A DNA stretch of 64,000 bases. It comes from DATDAH01 sp963725155. GTDB lineage: Bacteria > Actinomycetota > Acidimicrobiia > Acidimicrobiales > DATDAH01. Position numbers and translations under genes: made by a program. The stretch covers positions 248,001-312,000 of the forward strand of contig CAVRXU010000002.1 of NCBI GenBank assembly GCA_963725155.1. Reading direction: 5' to 3'. Under the pieces are notes generated by a model. It searched no databases, was not told the DNA's origin, and worked only from the letters and a program-made list of their open reading frames with translations. Shown piece by piece: positions 33,698 to 41,555 of the stretch (position 1 is the stretch's first letter; every line of letters begins with the position of its first letter).

Positions 33698-34726
33698 TCA
33701 GCTCACCCCCGGGAGTTCGGTGTGCCCCCCGAACTGCTTGCGCTGGGCGGACAGGACCCGGCCGGCGAAGTCGTCCCGGCCTCGTGAGCTGAAGCGCTCG
33801 AACAACGCCGACGTCAGCACCGGTGCCGGCACGCCGGTCTCGATCGCCGCCTCACACGTCCACCGGCCCTCACCCGAGTCCGAGACCCGGCCGTCGAAGC
33901 CGGCCAGCGTCGGATCCTCCACCAGTGCGTTGGCCGTCAGGTCGACCAGCCACGACCGAATGACCGTGCCCCGCCGCCAGACCTCCACGATCTCGGCCAG
34001 GTCGAACTGGTACTGGTACTCCTCCGGGTTCCGCATCGGCGCGGTCTCAGCATTGTGCTCCTGGTCGGAGAGGCCGATGCCAGCCGATGCCAGGATGTTC
34101 AGCCCCTCGGCGTAGGCGGCCATCAGCCCGTACTCGATGCCGTTGTGGACCATCTTCACGTAGTGACCAGCCCCGGCTGGTCCACAGTGCAGGAACCCCT
34201 CCTCGGCCGTGGTCGGCTCACCCTCCCGGCCGACCGTCCGGGCCAATACCGTGCCCGTCCCCGGCGCCAGCGACCGGAACACTGGCTCGAGGCGCCCCAC
34301 CGGCTCCTCTTCACCCCCGATCATCAGGGCATAGCCGTTTTCCAGGCCCCAAACGCCGCCGCTCACGCCGACATCGACGTAGTGCAACCCGTTCGCAGAC
34401 AGCTCCGCCGCTCGCCGGATGTCGTCCTTGTGGTTGGAGTTGCCTCCGTCGATGATCGTGTCACCCGGCTCGAGATAGGTGGCCACGTCGGCGATGACCT
34501 CGTCGACCAGGCCTGCCGGCACCATCAGCCACACAGACCGGGGAGCGGCCATCGCCGCGGCCATGTCGGCCAACGAGCCGGCGCCGGTGATGCCATCCGC
34601 CTCCGCCGCCAGTGCGGCCACGGTGTCCGGGCTCACGTCGTGCACGACGCACTCGTGCCCGTCCCGCTCCAGGCGGCGGACCATGTTGGCCCCCATTCGG
34701 CCCAGTCCGATCATCCCGAGTTGCAT
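33698..34726 (-). CDS. gnd: 6-phosphogluconate dehydrogenase, decarboxylating (short type)
   Basis: The 342-residue enzyme has the Rossmann start MQLGMIGLGRMGANMVRRL. It also carries IIDGGNSNHKDD (substrate loop), HCGPAGAGHYVKMVHNGIEY (catalytic Lys and Asn) and an all-helical C-terminal part ending in RGRDDFAGRVLSAQRKQFGG. It is the shorter, NAD-type GntZ/YqeC class (about 300-340 residues), not the 470-residue class. It oxidises 6-phosphogluconate to ribulose 5-phosphate and CO2. AAGGAGG five bases before ATG 34726 fixes the start. It diverges from pgi, and rpiA is near, so these are central-carbon neighbours. Confidence 0.92.
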   Translation of the reverse strand: MQLGMIGLGRMGANMVRRLERDGHECVVHDVSPDTVAALAAEADGITGAGSLADMAAAMAAPRSVWLMVPAGLVDEVIADVATYLEPGDTIIDGGNSNHKDDIRRAAELSANGLHYVDVGVSGGVWGLENGYALMIGGEEEPVGRLEPVFRSLAPGTGTVLARTVGREGEPTTAEEGFLHCGPAGAGHYVKMVHNGIEYGLMAAYAEGLNILASAGIGLSDQEHNAETAPMRNPEEYQYQFDLAEIVEVWRRGTVIRSWLVDLTANALVEDPTLAGFDGRVSDSGEGRWTCEAAIETGVPAPVLTSALFERFSSRGRDDFAGRVLSAQRKQFGGHTELPGVS

Positions 34727-34781
34727 GGCGCCTCCTTCGGGCCCACCGTAGGCCGCCCGCCCTCGGCCGAACCCCGAGTCG

Positions 34782-34787
34782 TAGCCT
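34782..34787 (+). promoter_or_regulatory. Leaderless -10 element TAGCCT for pgi
   Basis: TAGCCT ends seven bases before the pgi ATG at 34795 in the 68-base divergent gap. Confidence 0.5.
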
Positions 34788-34794
34788 CGCCCCC

Positions 34795-36414
34795 ATGGCC
34801 ACACCAGTCGACCAGTCACCCGAATGGGCCGCCCTGGTCGATCACCGCGCCGATCTGGCCGACACCCACCTCCGCACCCTCTTCGCCGACGACCCCGATC
34901 GGGGCACCGACCTGGTCATCGAAGTCGGGGACCTCTACATCGACTACTCGAAGCACCGGATCACGCGGCAGACCGTGGGGCTGCTCACCGATCTGGCTCG
35001 GGCCGCCGCGGTGGAGCCCTTGCGGGATGCGATGTTCGCGGGCGAGCACATCAACATCACCGAGGACCGGGCGGTTCTCCACGTCGCGCTTCGGGCGCCC
35101 GAGGGCACCGTCTTCGAGGACGACGGCCACGACGTCGTCCCCGAGGTGCACGAGGTCCTCGACCGGATGGCCCAGTTCGCCACGGCCGTACGTTCCGCGG
35201 AACGCCGGGGCGTCACCGGCGAACGACTGACCAACGTCGTCAACATCGGCATCGGTGGCTCCGACCTCGGCCCGGCCATGGCCGCCATCGCACTTGACGC
35301 CTTCGTCGACCGGGACCTCGACCTCCGCTTCGTGTCCAACGTGGACGGGGCGGACCTCGATCTGAAGTTGCGGGGGCTCGACCCCGCCCGAACCCTTGTC
35401 ATCGTCGCCTCCAAGACCTTCACGACCCTCGAGACCATGACCAACGCCCGCTCGACCCGGGCCTGGATGGTCGACGCGCTGGGCGACGATGCCGTCGAGC
35501 ACCACTTCGTCGCCCTCTCCACCAACCTCGACGAGGTCAGCGCCTTCGGCATCGACCCCGCCAATGCCTTCGGCTTCTGGGACTGGGTCGGCGGCCGCTA
35601 CTCCTTCGACTCGGCGATCGGACTCTCCCTCATGCTCGGCATCGGCCCCGCCGCCTTCGCCGACCTGCTGGCCGGCTTCCACCTGGTCGACGAGCATTTC
35701 CGCTCGGCGCCGATGGAGGCCAACGCCCCGGTGCTTCTCGGCCTTCTCGGCGTCTGGTACGCGAACTTCTGGAACGCCCAGACGCACGCCGTCCTGCCCT
35801 ACAGCCAGGAATTGGCCCGATTCCCCGCCTACCTCCAACAGCTCGACATGGAGAGCAACGGCAAGTCGGTCACCCGGCAGGGCGCCACCGTCGAGTGGGA
35901 CACCGGGCCGGTCATCTGGGGCGAGCCCGGCACCAACGGACAGCACGCCTTCTTCCAGCTGCTGCACCAGGGCACGCGGCTCGTCCCGGCCGATCTCATC
36001 GGCTTCAACCAGCCCAACCACCCTTTCGTCGACCATCACGATCTGCTCATGGCCAACCTCTTCGCCCAAGCGGAGGCGCTGGCTTTCGGCCGGTCAGCCG
36101 ACGAGGTGCGGGCGGCAGGCATCGACGAGACGTTGGTGCCGCACCGGACCTTCGCCGGCAACCGGCCGACGACCACGATCCTGGCGGACCGCCTCACTCC
36201 GTCCGTCCTCGGCCAGCTCGTGGCCCTCTACGAGCACAAGGTCTTCACGCAGGGGGCGATCTGGGACGTGAACTCCTTTGACCAGTGGGGCGTCGAACTG
36301 GGCAAGACCCTGGCCCAGGCGATCATCCCGGAGGTCCAGGCGGTCGCCGACCCGGGCCTGGCCCACGACACGAGCACGAACGCGCTGATCCGCCGCTACC
36401 GATCCCGACGTTGA
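34795..36414 (+). CDS. pgi: Glucose-6-phosphate isomerase
   Basis: The 539-residue enzyme has the PGI signatures VVNIGIGGSDLGPAMA (about 145-160), IVASKTFTTLETMTNA, the GGRYSFDSAIGLSLM active-site text, GTNGQHAFFQLLHQGT and the C-terminal FDQWGVELGK. It interconverts glucose 6-phosphate and fructose 6-phosphate. The length is normal for the family. The start at 34795 is set by the leaderless hexamer and by alignment of the N-terminal helix; an upstream open frame is rejected. Confidence 0.97.
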   Translation: MATPVDQSPEWAALVDHRADLADTHLRTLFADDPDRGTDLVIEVGDLYIDYSKHRITRQTVGLLTDLARAAAVEPLRDAMFAGEHINITEDRAVLHVALRAPEGTVFEDDGHDVVPEVHEVLDRMAQFATAVRSAERRGVTGERLTNVVNIGIGGSDLGPAMAAIALDAFVDRDLDLRFVSNVDGADLDLKLRGLDPARTLVIVASKTFTTLETMTNARSTRAWMVDALGDDAVEHHFVALSTNLDEVSAFGIDPANAFGFWDWVGGRYSFDSAIGLSLMLGIGPAAFADLLAGFHLVDEHFRSAPMEANAPVLLGLLGVWYANFWNAQTHAVLPYSQELARFPAYLQQLDMESNGKSVTRQGATVEWDTGPVIWGEPGTNGQHAFFQLLHQGTRLVPADLIGFNQPNHPFVDHHDLLMANLFAQAEALAFGRSADEVRAAGIDETLVPHRTFAGNRPTTTILADRLTPSVLGQLVALYEHKVFTQGAIWDVNSFDQWGVELGKTLAQAIIPEVQAVADPGLAHDTSTNALIRRYRSRR

Positions 36415-36546
36415 CGCGCCAGCCGCTGTCGACTCGGGTTTGACCTCGACCAGCCGGGACTCCGCACTCCCGTCACCCTGGCGGCGGTGGCGCACGGCCG
36501 GCCGGAACGACCGGTGATCTCGACCTCTTCGGACGGCGACGGGCGC

Positions 36547-37218
36547 TCAGCCGAGTGGTTGTCCAAGGACCTCGATCGACCCGTCGGTGTCGGCCACCAC
36601 GACGCTCGAGACCAGGTCGGCCAAGAAGATCCCGTGCTCGACGACGCCGGGGATGGCCGACAACTCGGCCGCGAGGGCGTTGGGGTCGTCGATCTCGCCG
36701 AAGTGGGCGTCGAGCAGGACACCGCCGTTGTCGCTCAGGCCGTCCCGGCGCTCGACTGACGCCGCGCCGAGGGTCCGGAGTCGGTCGGCCACGACAGCCG
36801 GCGCGAACGACAGCACCTCGATCGGCGTTCCGAACGGCCCGAGCAGAGGCACGACCTTGGACCGATCGGCCACGACGATGAAGCGCTCGGCCATCGCGGC
36901 CACGATCTTCTCGCGGGTCAGGGCTCCGCCTCCGCCCTTGGTCAGGTTGAGCCCGGCGTCGACCTCGTCGGCCCCGTCGATCGTCACGTCCAGCCGGACC
37001 GCCTCGTCGGGTGCGACCAAGCGCAGCCCCACCCGTTCGGCCAGCTCTTCGGTCGACGACGAGGTGGCCACACACGTCAGGTCGAACCCGGTGTCACCGA
37101 GGGCTTCGACGGCAAAGCGCACGGTCGAGCCGGTTCCCAGCCCGATCCGCATCCCGTCCTCGACGACCGCCGCCGCTGCCCGTCCCGCTGCCTGCTTGGC
37201 CTCGTCCTGTGGCTCCAC
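36547..37218 (-). CDS. rpiA: Ribose-5-phosphate isomerase A
   Basis: The 223-residue protein has the RpiA motifs GLGTGSTVRFAVEAL (about 23-37), VTIDGADEVDAGLNLTKGGGGALTREK (split here: DGADEVD is the catalytic loop, KGGGGALTREK the phosphate loop) and DNGGVLLDAHFG. It interconverts ribulose 5-phosphate and ribose 5-phosphate in the pentose phosphate pathway. It is near gnd and pgi but separated by 130 bases of unremarkable sequence. GTG 37218 is chosen with AAGGTG about six bases ahead; a longer in-frame ATG start at 37257 adds a non-conserved tail. Confidence 0.93.
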   Translation of the reverse strand: MEPQDEAKQAAGRAAAAVVEDGMRIGLGTGSTVRFAVEALGDTGFDLTCVATSSSTEELAERVGLRLVAPDEAVRLDVTIDGADEVDAGLNLTKGGGGALTREKIVAAMAERFIVVADRSKVVPLLGPFGTPIEVLSFAPAVVADRLRTLGAASVERRDGLSDNGGVLLDAHFGEIDDPNALAAELSAIPGVVEHGIFLADLVSSVVVADTDGSIEVLGQPLG

Positions 37219-37260
37219 GCCGACACCTTGCCAGCCCACCCCACCTTCATCCTGCATCTG

Positions 37261-37297
37261 GCGTCAGTTGGTCACGCCGAGCGTGAGCAACTGACGC
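37261..37297 (-). terminator. Hairpin terminator after prfC
   Basis: GCGTCAGTTG (37261-37270) and CAACTGACGC (37288-37297) pair perfectly, with an inner CACGC/GCGTG stem and loop CGA. It lies 20 bases past the prfC stop. Confidence 0.8.
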
Positions 37298-37317
37298 AAC
37301 TTCTCGAGGGCCTGGGG

Positions 37318-38898
37318 TCAGCCCTCGGCGAGCATGCGGTCGAGGGTGAGCTCGGGTTGTTCCCGCTCGACCCGGTCGAGCCAGTAGGGGCTCTCGAAGA
37401 GGGCGTACCTCGTGCCGTCGGCCCGGCGCAGGACGGTGACGCCGGACATGGCCCGCAGGGTGGGCTCGCTCTCGGCGTCGGTGAGCCGGGCCACCCGGTA
37501 AGACGTGGGCGAGAACTCGACCGGCGCGCCGAACTCGTTCTCCAGGCGGTGCTTGGCCACGTCGAACTGCATGGGCCCGACGGCGGCCAGAACCGGGGCC
37601 TGATCGCCGAGATCGGGATCGCGCAGGACCTGGACCACGCCTTCTTCGTCGAGCTGGCTGATGCCCCGGCGGAACTGCTTGTACCGGCCGGTGTCGGTCA
37701 CCCGGGCGCTGGAGAAGTGGTTCGGAGCGAAGCTGGGGATGTCGCCGAAGCTGATGGGCTGGTCGACGTAGAGGGCGTCACCCACCCGCAGCTCGGAGGC
37801 GTTCACGAGCCCGACGACGTCACCCGGGAACGCCTCCTCCAGGGTCTCCCGTTCCCGGCCGAAGGCCGTGTGGGCGTACTTGGTGGCGAAGGGCTTGCCC
37901 GTCTTGTCGTGGGTCACGGTCATGCCCCGCTCGAAACGACCGGAGCACACCCGGAAGAAGGCGATGCGGTCTCGGTGCGACGGGTCCATGTTGGCCTGCA
38001 CCTTGAACACGAACCCGGCGAAGGGGGCGTCCAGGGGGCGGGGGACGTTGTCCTCGCCGACCCGCGGGGTGGGTGAGGGCACGAGGTCCACGACTGCATC
38101 AAGCAACATGCCGACGCCGAAGTTGGTCAGGGCGGAACCGAAGAAGACCGGCGTGGCCTCCGCCGCCAGGAAGGCCTTGCGGTCCAGCTCCGGGACGATG
38201 ACGTCGAGGAGGTCGAGCTCCTCCTGAGCGGTGGCCCAGGCCGGACCTTCTTCGTCGGCCGCCCGGTCGGCGGTCACGTGCTCCTCAGGGGCCATCGTGG
38301 CGCCGTGGCTGGTGCGGGTGAAGCGGGTGAACCCACCGTCGCCGCCCCGGTGGGCCACGCCTCGGAAGTCACCGGAGAGACCGACCGGCCACGTCACCGG
38401 TGTGGGCGTGAGCCCGATCTGCTGCTCGATCTCGTCGATCAGCTCGATGGCGTCCCGGCCCGGACGGTCCCACTTGTTGATGAAGCTCAGCAGTGGCAGG
38501 CCGCGGTCACGGCAGACCTCGAAGAGCTTGAGCGTCTGCGGCTCGATGCCCTTGGCCGCGTCCAGCACCATGATGGCGGCGTCGGCGGCAGCCAGGACCC
38601 GGTAGGTGTCCTCGGAGAAGTCCCGGTGCCCCGGGGTGTCGAGCAGGTTCAGGACGTGATCCCGGTGCGGGAACTGCAGCACCGTCGAGGTGATGGAGAT
38701 GCCCCGCTTCTGTTCCAGCTCCATCCAGTCCGAGGTCGCCGCCCGTTGGTTGCCCCGCCCCTTCACCGACCCCGCGGCACCGCTCAGGGCGCCCCCGTAG
38801 AGCAGGAACTTCTCGGTCAGCGTCGTCTTCCCGGCGTCGGGATGGCTGATGATGGCGAAGGTCCGTCGGCGCCCGGCTTCCTCGACGACATCACTCAT
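37318..38898 (-). CDS. prfC: Peptide chain release factor 3 (GTPase)
   Basis: The 526-residue GTPase has G1 ISHPDAGKTTLTEKFL, the RF3 text YGGALSGAAGSVKGR, switch region SITSTVLQFPH, G3 DTPGHRDFSEDTYR and G4 NKWDRPGRD. A C-terminal beta-barrel part with RFERGMTVTHDKTGK and VGPMQFDVAKHRLENEFG follows. The 'SGAAGS' and 'MQFDV' motifs separate RF3 from EF-G. It removes RF1/RF2 from the ribosome after termination. It stands alone with its own terminator. Confidence 0.95.
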   Translation of the reverse strand: MSDVVEEAGRRRTFAIISHPDAGKTTLTEKFLLYGGALSGAAGSVKGRGNQRAATSDWMELEQKRGISITSTVLQFPHRDHVLNLLDTPGHRDFSEDTYRVLAAADAAIMVLDAAKGIEPQTLKLFEVCRDRGLPLLSFINKWDRPGRDAIELIDEIEQQIGLTPTPVTWPVGLSGDFRGVAHRGGDGGFTRFTRTSHGATMAPEEHVTADRAADEEGPAWATAQEELDLLDVIVPELDRKAFLAAEATPVFFGSALTNFGVGMLLDAVVDLVPSPTPRVGEDNVPRPLDAPFAGFVFKVQANMDPSHRDRIAFFRVCSGRFERGMTVTHDKTGKPFATKYAHTAFGRERETLEEAFPGDVVGLVNASELRVGDALYVDQPISFGDIPSFAPNHFSSARVTDTGRYKQFRRGISQLDEEGVVQVLRDPDLGDQAPVLAAVGPMQFDVAKHRLENEFGAPVEFSPTSYRVARLTDAESEPTLRAMSGVTVLRRADGTRYALFESPYWLDRVEREQPELTLDRMLAEG

Positions 38899-38961
38899 GG
38901 GTCAAGGATGCCGGGATCGGTGGTCCGTTCGCTGGGCGACCGGACGTGGACCGGCCGGCCG

Positions 38962-39648
38962 TCAGCGCTCGACCACGATCCACACCGACTCCGACCAACC
39001 GACCGCGTCGCCGTCGGCGTCGAACAGGGCGCTGGCCGCGACGAGCTTGCGCCCGTCGACGGCCAGGCGTCGACCCACGACGACCAGGGGCTCGCCCGCG
39101 ACCACCCGGCGGGCGATCCGGCTGGTCATGGTGCCGAGGACCGCCGACACCCCCGGTTCCATGGCGGCGATGCCCGCGGGGCAGTCGAGGGCCGCCCACA
39201 TGAGCCGCTCGGCGTCGAGCCCGGCCCCCTCGGGGTCAGGTCGCCACGTCGTGGCCACCGTCGAGCCGTCAACCCGACCCGGGTAGAGGTGCAACCCGTC
39301 GATCGACGCCGGACCGCACACGAAGCATCCCGGGAACGGGTGGTCGGCGGCGTCGGCCGCCACCGCTCGCTCGGCCACGGCGAACGGGACGCCGTCGACC
39401 GGGGCGGTGGGGCCGGGGTCGACGTGGGCGACGGCAACCCGCTGGTCGCCCACCGACAGCCATGCCTCACCGTCGCGGGCAGTCAGAAGCAGTGGAGTAA
39501 CCAGGGGGACGGCCGCCTCCAGGCGAACCCGGGCCGACGGACCGATCGACGCGGCCAACAGCCCGGCGACAAACCCGCCGTTCGCCGTACCTGGAGGGCC
39601 CTCGTAGCGGGCCGCGATCGTCACTGGCTTGACGTCGGAGGCGCCCAT
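38962..39648 (-). CDS. Double-hotdog-fold thioesterase-like protein
   Basis: The 228-residue protein has the actinobacterial hotdog motif HPFPGCFVCGP (about 102-112). It also has a first-half GTANGGFVAGLLAA helix and a second-half MWAALDCPAGIAA, matching a tandem-hotdog architecture. Such proteins hydrolyse acyl-CoAs or bind acyl groups. The specific substrate is unknown, and the two-cysteine CFVC segment could bind metal. AAGACT lies eight bases before the ATG. Confidence 0.7.
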   Translation of the reverse strand: MGASDVKPVTIAARYEGPPGTANGGFVAGLLAASIGPSARVRLEAAVPLVTPLLLTARDGEAWLSVGDQRVAVAHVDPGPTAPVDGVPFAVAERAVAADAADHPFPGCFVCGPASIDGLHLYPGRVDGSTVATTWRPDPEGAGLDAERLMWAALDCPAGIAAMEPGVSAVLGTMTSRIARRVVAGEPLVVVGRRLAVDGRKLVAASALFDADGDAVGWSESVWIVVER

Positions 39649-39703
39649 CGGCTCTCAGTCTTGCGCCACGAGCAGAGCTGCGAGTTCGGCGTCCGGCTGT
39701 GAG

Positions 39704-41506
39704 TCAGGCAGCGCCGGCGCCGGATTGGCCACCCCGGCCGAGGCGGCGGGCCGGGGTGGGCTGGCTGGCCAGGAAGGCGGTCTGGGTGGGGGCGGTGGCC
39801 GGGCGACCCAGGTGGTAGCCCTGCGCCTGCTCGCAGCCGAGGTCCCGCAGCGCCTCCATCTGCTCGGTGGACTCGACGCCCTCGGCCACTGCGATGAGAC
39901 CGAGCCGGTGGGCCAGGTCGATCACCCCGCGCACGATGGCAGCGTCGCCTTCGCCATGAGTGACGCCGGCCACGAAGGACCGGTCCACCTTCAACAGGTC
40001 GACCGGGAATCGCTGGAGGTAGGACAACGAGGAATAGCCGGTGCCGAAGTCGTCGATGACGATCTTCAACCCCAGGTCCTTGAGCGCGGCGATCTGGCTG
40101 ACGGCGGCGTCCTCGTCGCCCAGCAGCACGTGCTCGGTGACCTCGACCTGAACGCATCCAGGGTCGATACCGGTCTCCTCCAGCACGATGGCCACCTCCC
40201 GAACCACCGCGTCGTGCCGGAGTTGCGCCGCGGAGAAGTTGACGAACACGTTCAGGTCATCGCTCGCCCGACCCTGCTGCCACGCCACGGTCTGCTGGCA
40301 GGCCTCGACGAACACGTGCCGGCCCAGCGAGACGATGAGCCCGGTCTCCTCGGCCACCTCCATGAAGTCCGCCGGAGTCAGCAGGCCCCGCTCCGGGTGG
40401 TCCCAGCGCATGAGGGCCTCGAACCCCGACACCCGGCCGTCGCGCAGGTCGATGACCGGCTGGTAGAGCACGACGAGTCGGCCGTCCTCGACCGCCCGGC
40501 GCAGTCCGGACTCGGTGTCGAGACGATCGAGGGCTCGGCGGCGCAGGGCGTCGTCGAAGATCTCGGTCCGGTCCCGGCCCTGGGTCTTCGCCCGGTACAT
40601 GGCCGCGTCGGCGTCCCGCACCAGGTCGGCGGGAAGGCTCACTCCCCGCTCGTCGTAGGCGACGCCGATGCTGAGGGTCACGACCAGCTCGTTGTCGGCA
40701 GCCCGGATCGGCGCCCGCACCGCTTCCTGGATCCGGTCGCACAGGACCACGGCATCCCGAGGCGACGTCAGGTCGGCACAGAGGAGGACGAACTCGTCGC
40801 CGCCGAAGCGGGCCACGGTGTCCCCCGGACGCACGCTCTGCGCCAGGCGCTCGGCCACCTGGCGCAGCAGATCGTCGCCGACGTGATGGCCGAGGCCCTC
40901 GTTGACCAACTTGAACCGGTCGACGTCACAGCACATCACCGCAACACCGGAGGTCAGCCGTGCGCTCCGGGCCAGGGCCATGCCCAGACGGTCCATCAGG
41001 AGGACGCGGTTGGGCAGGCCGGTCAGCGCGTCGTGGGTGGCCTGATGCAGCAGGTCCTCCTCGAAACGCCGGGTGGCCGTCAGGTCGCGGCTGATGGCTG
41101 TGACCCCGGTGATGCGACCGTCGTCGCCGCGATGGGCGACGAGGACACAGGCCAGCGGCACCTCGCCGTCGCCGCGGCTGATGGCCAGTTCGCCACTCCA
41201 CGTCCCGGCGGTTCGGAGCGCAGGCTGAACCTCCCGCTGGTAGCGCTCCACGGCCCAGCGGGGTGGCGGTCCCCATTCCGGGCCCGCCTCGTCGTGGATG
41301 CCGAAGTAGGCGGTGGCCGCCGGGTTGGCGTAGAGCAGCTGCCCGTCGCGGTCGACGGTGGTGACCAGGTCGGGACTGGCGGCCATGACCGCGGAGAGAC
41401 GCGCGACCTCTCGCTCGGCGTCGCCGAGGACCTGAGCCGAAACGGGGGCCTCACCCACGGGGTGTGGTCGCCGACCTCGCGGGCGGTGGTTGGAGAACAG
41501 CGGCAT
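39704..41506 (-). CDS. PAS-GGDEF-EAL c-di-GMP protein A (tandem pair)
   Basis: The 600-residue protein has no membrane segment. A PAS domain (about 30-150; VTTVDRDGQLLYANPAATAYF) is followed by GGDEF (about 160-320; ARFGGDEFVLLCADL) and EAL (about 335-580; GFEALMRWDHPERG, DDFGTGYSSLSYLQRFP, AVAEGVEST). Both catalytic motifs are intact. It lies 49 bases after the similar gene at 41556 in the same direction, so they are probably one operon derived by duplication. The input signal is unknown. Confidence 0.93.
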   Translation of the reverse strand: MPLFSNHRPRGRRPHPVGEAPVSAQVLGDAEREVARLSAVMAASPDLVTTVDRDGQLLYANPAATAYFGIHDEAGPEWGPPPRWAVERYQREVQPALRTAGTWSGELAISRGDGEVPLACVLVAHRGDDGRITGVTAISRDLTATRRFEEDLLHQATHDALTGLPNRVLLMDRLGMALARSARLTSGVAVMCCDVDRFKLVNEGLGHHVGDDLLRQVAERLAQSVRPGDTVARFGGDEFVLLCADLTSPRDAVVLCDRIQEAVRAPIRAADNELVVTLSIGVAYDERGVSLPADLVRDADAAMYRAKTQGRDRTEIFDDALRRRALDRLDTESGLRRAVEDGRLVVLYQPVIDLRDGRVSGFEALMRWDHPERGLLTPADFMEVAEETGLIVSLGRHVFVEACQQTVAWQQGRASDDLNVFVNFSAAQLRHDAVVREVAIVLEETGIDPGCVQVEVTEHVLLGDEDAAVSQIAALKDLGLKIVIDDFGTGYSSLSYLQRFPVDLLKVDRSFVAGVTHGEGDAAIVRGVIDLAHRLGLIAVAEGVESTEQMEALRDLGCEQAQGYHLGRPATAPTQTAFLASQPTPARRLGRGGQSGAGAA

Positions 41507-41555
41507 GACTCGGGTCGAGCCTAGGAGTCGGCTCCCGCCGCGGCCGGGATGGCCG

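Noticed and set aside
36415..36546. Gap between pgi and rpiA
   Set aside because: About 130 bases without a convincing hairpin, promoter or small gene.
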